From JBAZOO01 sp041648735 (GTDB taxonomy: Bacteria > Verrucomicrobiota > Lentisphaeria > Oligosphaerales > CAITYL01), in the NCBI GenBank assembly GCA_041648735.1, contig JBAZOO010000056.1, positions 1-7,351 on the forward strand: a stretch of 7,351 nt of DNA, written 5' to 3'. The notes below the pieces were generated by a model. The model was given only the letters and a program-made list of their open reading frames with translations. It made no database searches and was not told where the DNA came from. The translations under genes were made by a program, and so were the position numbers. Below, piece after piece: positions 6,276 through 7,351 of the stretch; within the stretch, counting starts at the first letter, position 1, and each line of letters begins with the position of its first letter.

Positions 6276-6863
6276 ATGCCGGACTGGCTTGACCTCTCCA
6301 CGCCGCTGACCGACGCCGCCGTCCGCGCCCTCCACGCCGGCAACCTCGTCCGCCTCTCCGGAACCATCTTCACCGCCCGCGACGCCGTCCACCACTTCCT
6401 CGCCCACGGCGGCGAACCGCCCTGCGACCTCCGCGGCGCCGTCATCTACCATTGCGGCCCAGTCATCGTCGCCGACCCCGCCACCGGCCGCTGGCGGGTC
6501 ACCGCCGCCGGCCCCACCACCTCGATCCGCGAGGAACCCTACCTGCCGGGGCTCATCGAACGCTTCGGCCTGCGCATGATCATCGGCAAGGGCGGCATGG
6601 GCGCCGCCACCCTGGACGCCTGCCGCCGCTGCGGCTGCGTCTACTGCCAGGCCACCGGCGGCGCCGCCCAGGTCCTGGCCGACGCCATCACCGAAGTGCG
6701 CAACGTCCACCTCAAGGAACGCTTCGGCGCGCCGGAGGCGATCTGGGAACTGGCCGTGACGGCGCTGCCGCTCACCGTCACCATGGACACCCATGGCGGC
6801 AACCTCCACGCCGCCGTTGCCGCCGCCTCCGCCAAGGCGCTGGCGGAGCTGCTCCAATCCTGA
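6276..6863 (+). CDS. Class I fumarase / L-tartrate dehydratase-type beta subunit
   Basis: The 195-residue product matches the beta subunit (C-terminal domain) of Fe-S hydro-lyases of the class I fumarase and tartrate dehydratase family. Supporting motifs are LSGTIFTARDAVHH (27-40), YHCGP (58-62), AGPTTSIREEPY (78-89), IGKGGMG (103-109), ATGGAA (126-131), PEAIW (153-157) and MDTHGGNLH (170-178). The family reversibly adds water to or removes it from dicarboxylates; the alpha subunit carries the [4Fe-4S] cluster. No alpha gene is next to it. The substrate-site motif reads TTSIREE where canonical members have TTS-x-RM, so the substrate is uncertain. Four cysteines are packed at 116, 119, 121 and 124. 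The ATG is preceded by AAGGA (6262-6266), which overlaps the ftsB stop, so translation may be coupled. It is the last gene of the htrA-ftsB operon. Confidence 0.9.
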   Translation: MPDWLDLSTPLTDAAVRALHAGNLVRLSGTIFTARDAVHHFLAHGGEPPCDLRGAVIYHCGPVIVADPATGRWRVTAAGPTTSIREEPYLPGLIERFGLRMIIGKGGMGAATLDACRRCGCVYCQATGGAAQVLADAITEVRNVHLKERFGAPEAIWELAVTALPLTVTMDTHGGNLHAAVAAASAKALAELLQS

Positions 6864-6917
6864 CCCCCCAGGCATCTGTCCCGCAACGCCGCCACCCAAA
6901 TGGCGTCACCCAGTCAT

Positions 6918-6933
6918 TGCGTCACTGCGTCAC
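6918..6933. repeat. Tandem octamer TGCGTCAC x2
   Basis: Two perfect adjacent copies of TGCGTCAC, with a related GGCGTCAC just upstream (6902-6909) and TTGCGTCAC again near 7053-7061. It is a short intergenic repeat of unknown role. Confidence 0.7.
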
Positions 6934-6947
6934 ACCCTTGCCCCTCC

Positions 6948-6975
6948 GCCGGCAAGGACGGTGGCGTTTGCCGGC
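6948..6975. repeat. Inverted repeat, 8-bp perfect stem
   Basis: GCCGGCAA (6948-6955) and TTGCCGGC (6968-6975) form a perfect stem around a 12-nt loop, 84 bp after the hydro-lyase gene. It may stabilise the 3' end of the operon transcript; there is no T-run. Confidence 0.6.
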
Positions 6976-7007
6976 CCATCCCGGGGCCCTCAATCCTCGC
7001 CATCCGT

Positions 7008-7021
7008 AACTCGCAACTCGC
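7008..7021. repeat. Tandem heptamer AACTCGC x2
   Basis: Two perfect adjacent copies of AACTCGC. Short tandem words of this kind are common in spacers of large GC-rich genomes. Confidence 0.6.
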
Positions 7022-7161
7022 AGCCTTGAAGGCCGGCGGCAGGCACCGGCGGGTTGCGTCACGCCGCCGACAGAATTGTCCTGCGCCCGGAACGGCGCTC
7101 ACGTCCAGGCCGGTGTGGCGGCACGTGGGGGGGCGCTGGGGGATCATCTCGGGGTTCGTCA

Positions 7162-7188
7162 CCGCCGAGGCGCCGAGAGCGCCGAGAA
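7162..7188. repeat. 9-bp tandem repeat, three near-identical copies
   Basis: CCGCCGAGG, CGCCGAGAG and CGCCGAGAA follow each other directly, sharing CGCCGAG with a 9-bp period. This resembles the 'GAGGCGCNGAG' intergenic repeat seen widely in environmental bacteria, which I recall from experience rather than from a search. Confidence 0.75.
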
Positions 7189-7205
7189 CAGCCACGGACT
7201 TCGCC

Positions 7206-7270
7206 CGGAGGTCACGGAGAACGTGGAGGGGTGAGGGAATGGTCTTTTTCCGTGGACTCCGTGACCTCCG
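7206..7270. repeat. Inverted repeat with 14-bp perfect arms
   Basis: CGGAGGTCACGGAG (7206-7219) and its exact reverse complement (7257-7270) flank a 37-nt centre that holds further partial complementarity (ACGTGGA against TCCGTGG). A run of eight T follows at 7284-7291, 13 nt past the stem, too far for a standard terminator on the plus strand. It could be a mobile intergenic repeat or a folded RNA element. Confidence 0.8.
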
Positions 7271-7351
7271 TGCGAGCCTCAGCTTTTTTTTGCGTGGCGG
7301 TGGCCCGGGCAACTTGCCGGCGCGGGATCCAAGAAAGAAAAGTCAGTGAGG

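Larger units (their letters stand above)
6864..7351. other. Gene-free intergenic stretch with scattered short repeats
   Basis: No credible gene is seen in these 488 bp; open frames on both strands give low-complexity Arg/Pro/Ser-rich peptides without motifs and are crossed by repeats. Potential hairpins after the operon end are CGCCA/TGGCG (6890-6905) and an 8-bp GCCGGCAA/TTGCCGGC stem with a 12-nt loop (6948-6975). Neither has a T-run, so a Rho-independent terminator for the htrA operon is not evident. The remaining repeats are listed separately. Confidence 0.75.

Noticed and set aside
7206..7291. Rho-independent terminator from the inverted repeat and T-run
   Set aside because: The loop is 37 nt and the T-run begins 13 nt after the stem, which does not fit a standard terminator.
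6914..7312. A minus-strand frame of 132 codons in the right spacer
   Set aside because: Its peptide comes from the CACGGAG and CGCCGAG repeats, which often create spurious predicted proteins.
6900..7349. A plus-strand frame of 149 codons in the right spacer
   Set aside because: It crosses all the short repeats and the inverted repeat, has odd composition and no motif, and lacks a good RBS.

Overview
The window is about 7.35 kb of very GC-rich DNA holding seven protein genes in two divergent groups. The genes suggest a Gram-negative bacterium with lipopolysaccharide: there is a WaaC-type heptosyltransferase, an exported HtrA/Deg protease and an FtsB/DivIC-type division protein. A DUF2851 protein next to a stand-alone class I fumarase-type beta subunit, plus the style of the intergenic repeats, makes me lean towards the Verrucomicrobiota/Kiritimatiellota/Lentisphaerota side of the PVC group. 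That placement is an inference from gene content and is weak. I see no RNA genes, CRISPR array, transposase or phage gene.

Left part (1-4478, minus strand). Reading leftwards from the divergence point, the order is a DUF2851 protein (4478-3042), a likely Rho-independent terminator (3034-3000), a calcineurin-type metallophosphoesterase (2905-2177), a GT9/WaaC-like heptosyltransferase (2153-1089) and a secreted protein of unknown function (1066-188). The last three are 22-23 bp apart and probably form one operon. Beyond it lies a GC-rich array of a 63-bp tandem repeat (1-143) that reaches the window edge and contains strong hairpins.

Right part (4477-6863, plus strand). An HtrA/DegP-type protease with two PDZ domains is followed 19 bp later by an FtsB/DivIC-like membrane coiled-coil protein, and 13 bp after that by a fumarate/tartrate hydro-lyase beta subunit. 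The spacing suggests one operon joining envelope quality control, cell division and a metabolic hydro-lyase subunit whose alpha partner is not in the window. The last 488 bp (6864-7351) have no credible gene and carry several short tandem and inverted repeats.

The most unusual structure is the divergence point. The start codons of DUF2851 and htrA overlap inside one CATG, each with a good Shine-Dalgarno sequence inside the other gene's first codons. A good sigma70-like promoter for DUF2851 lies within the htrA signal-peptide codons. The most interesting protein is DUF2851, whose conserved core resembles a PD-(D/E)XK nuclease motif with a C-terminal cysteine cluster. I found no clear new multi-gene system such as a defence island; most of the window is ordinary housekeeping content in an unusual arrangement.
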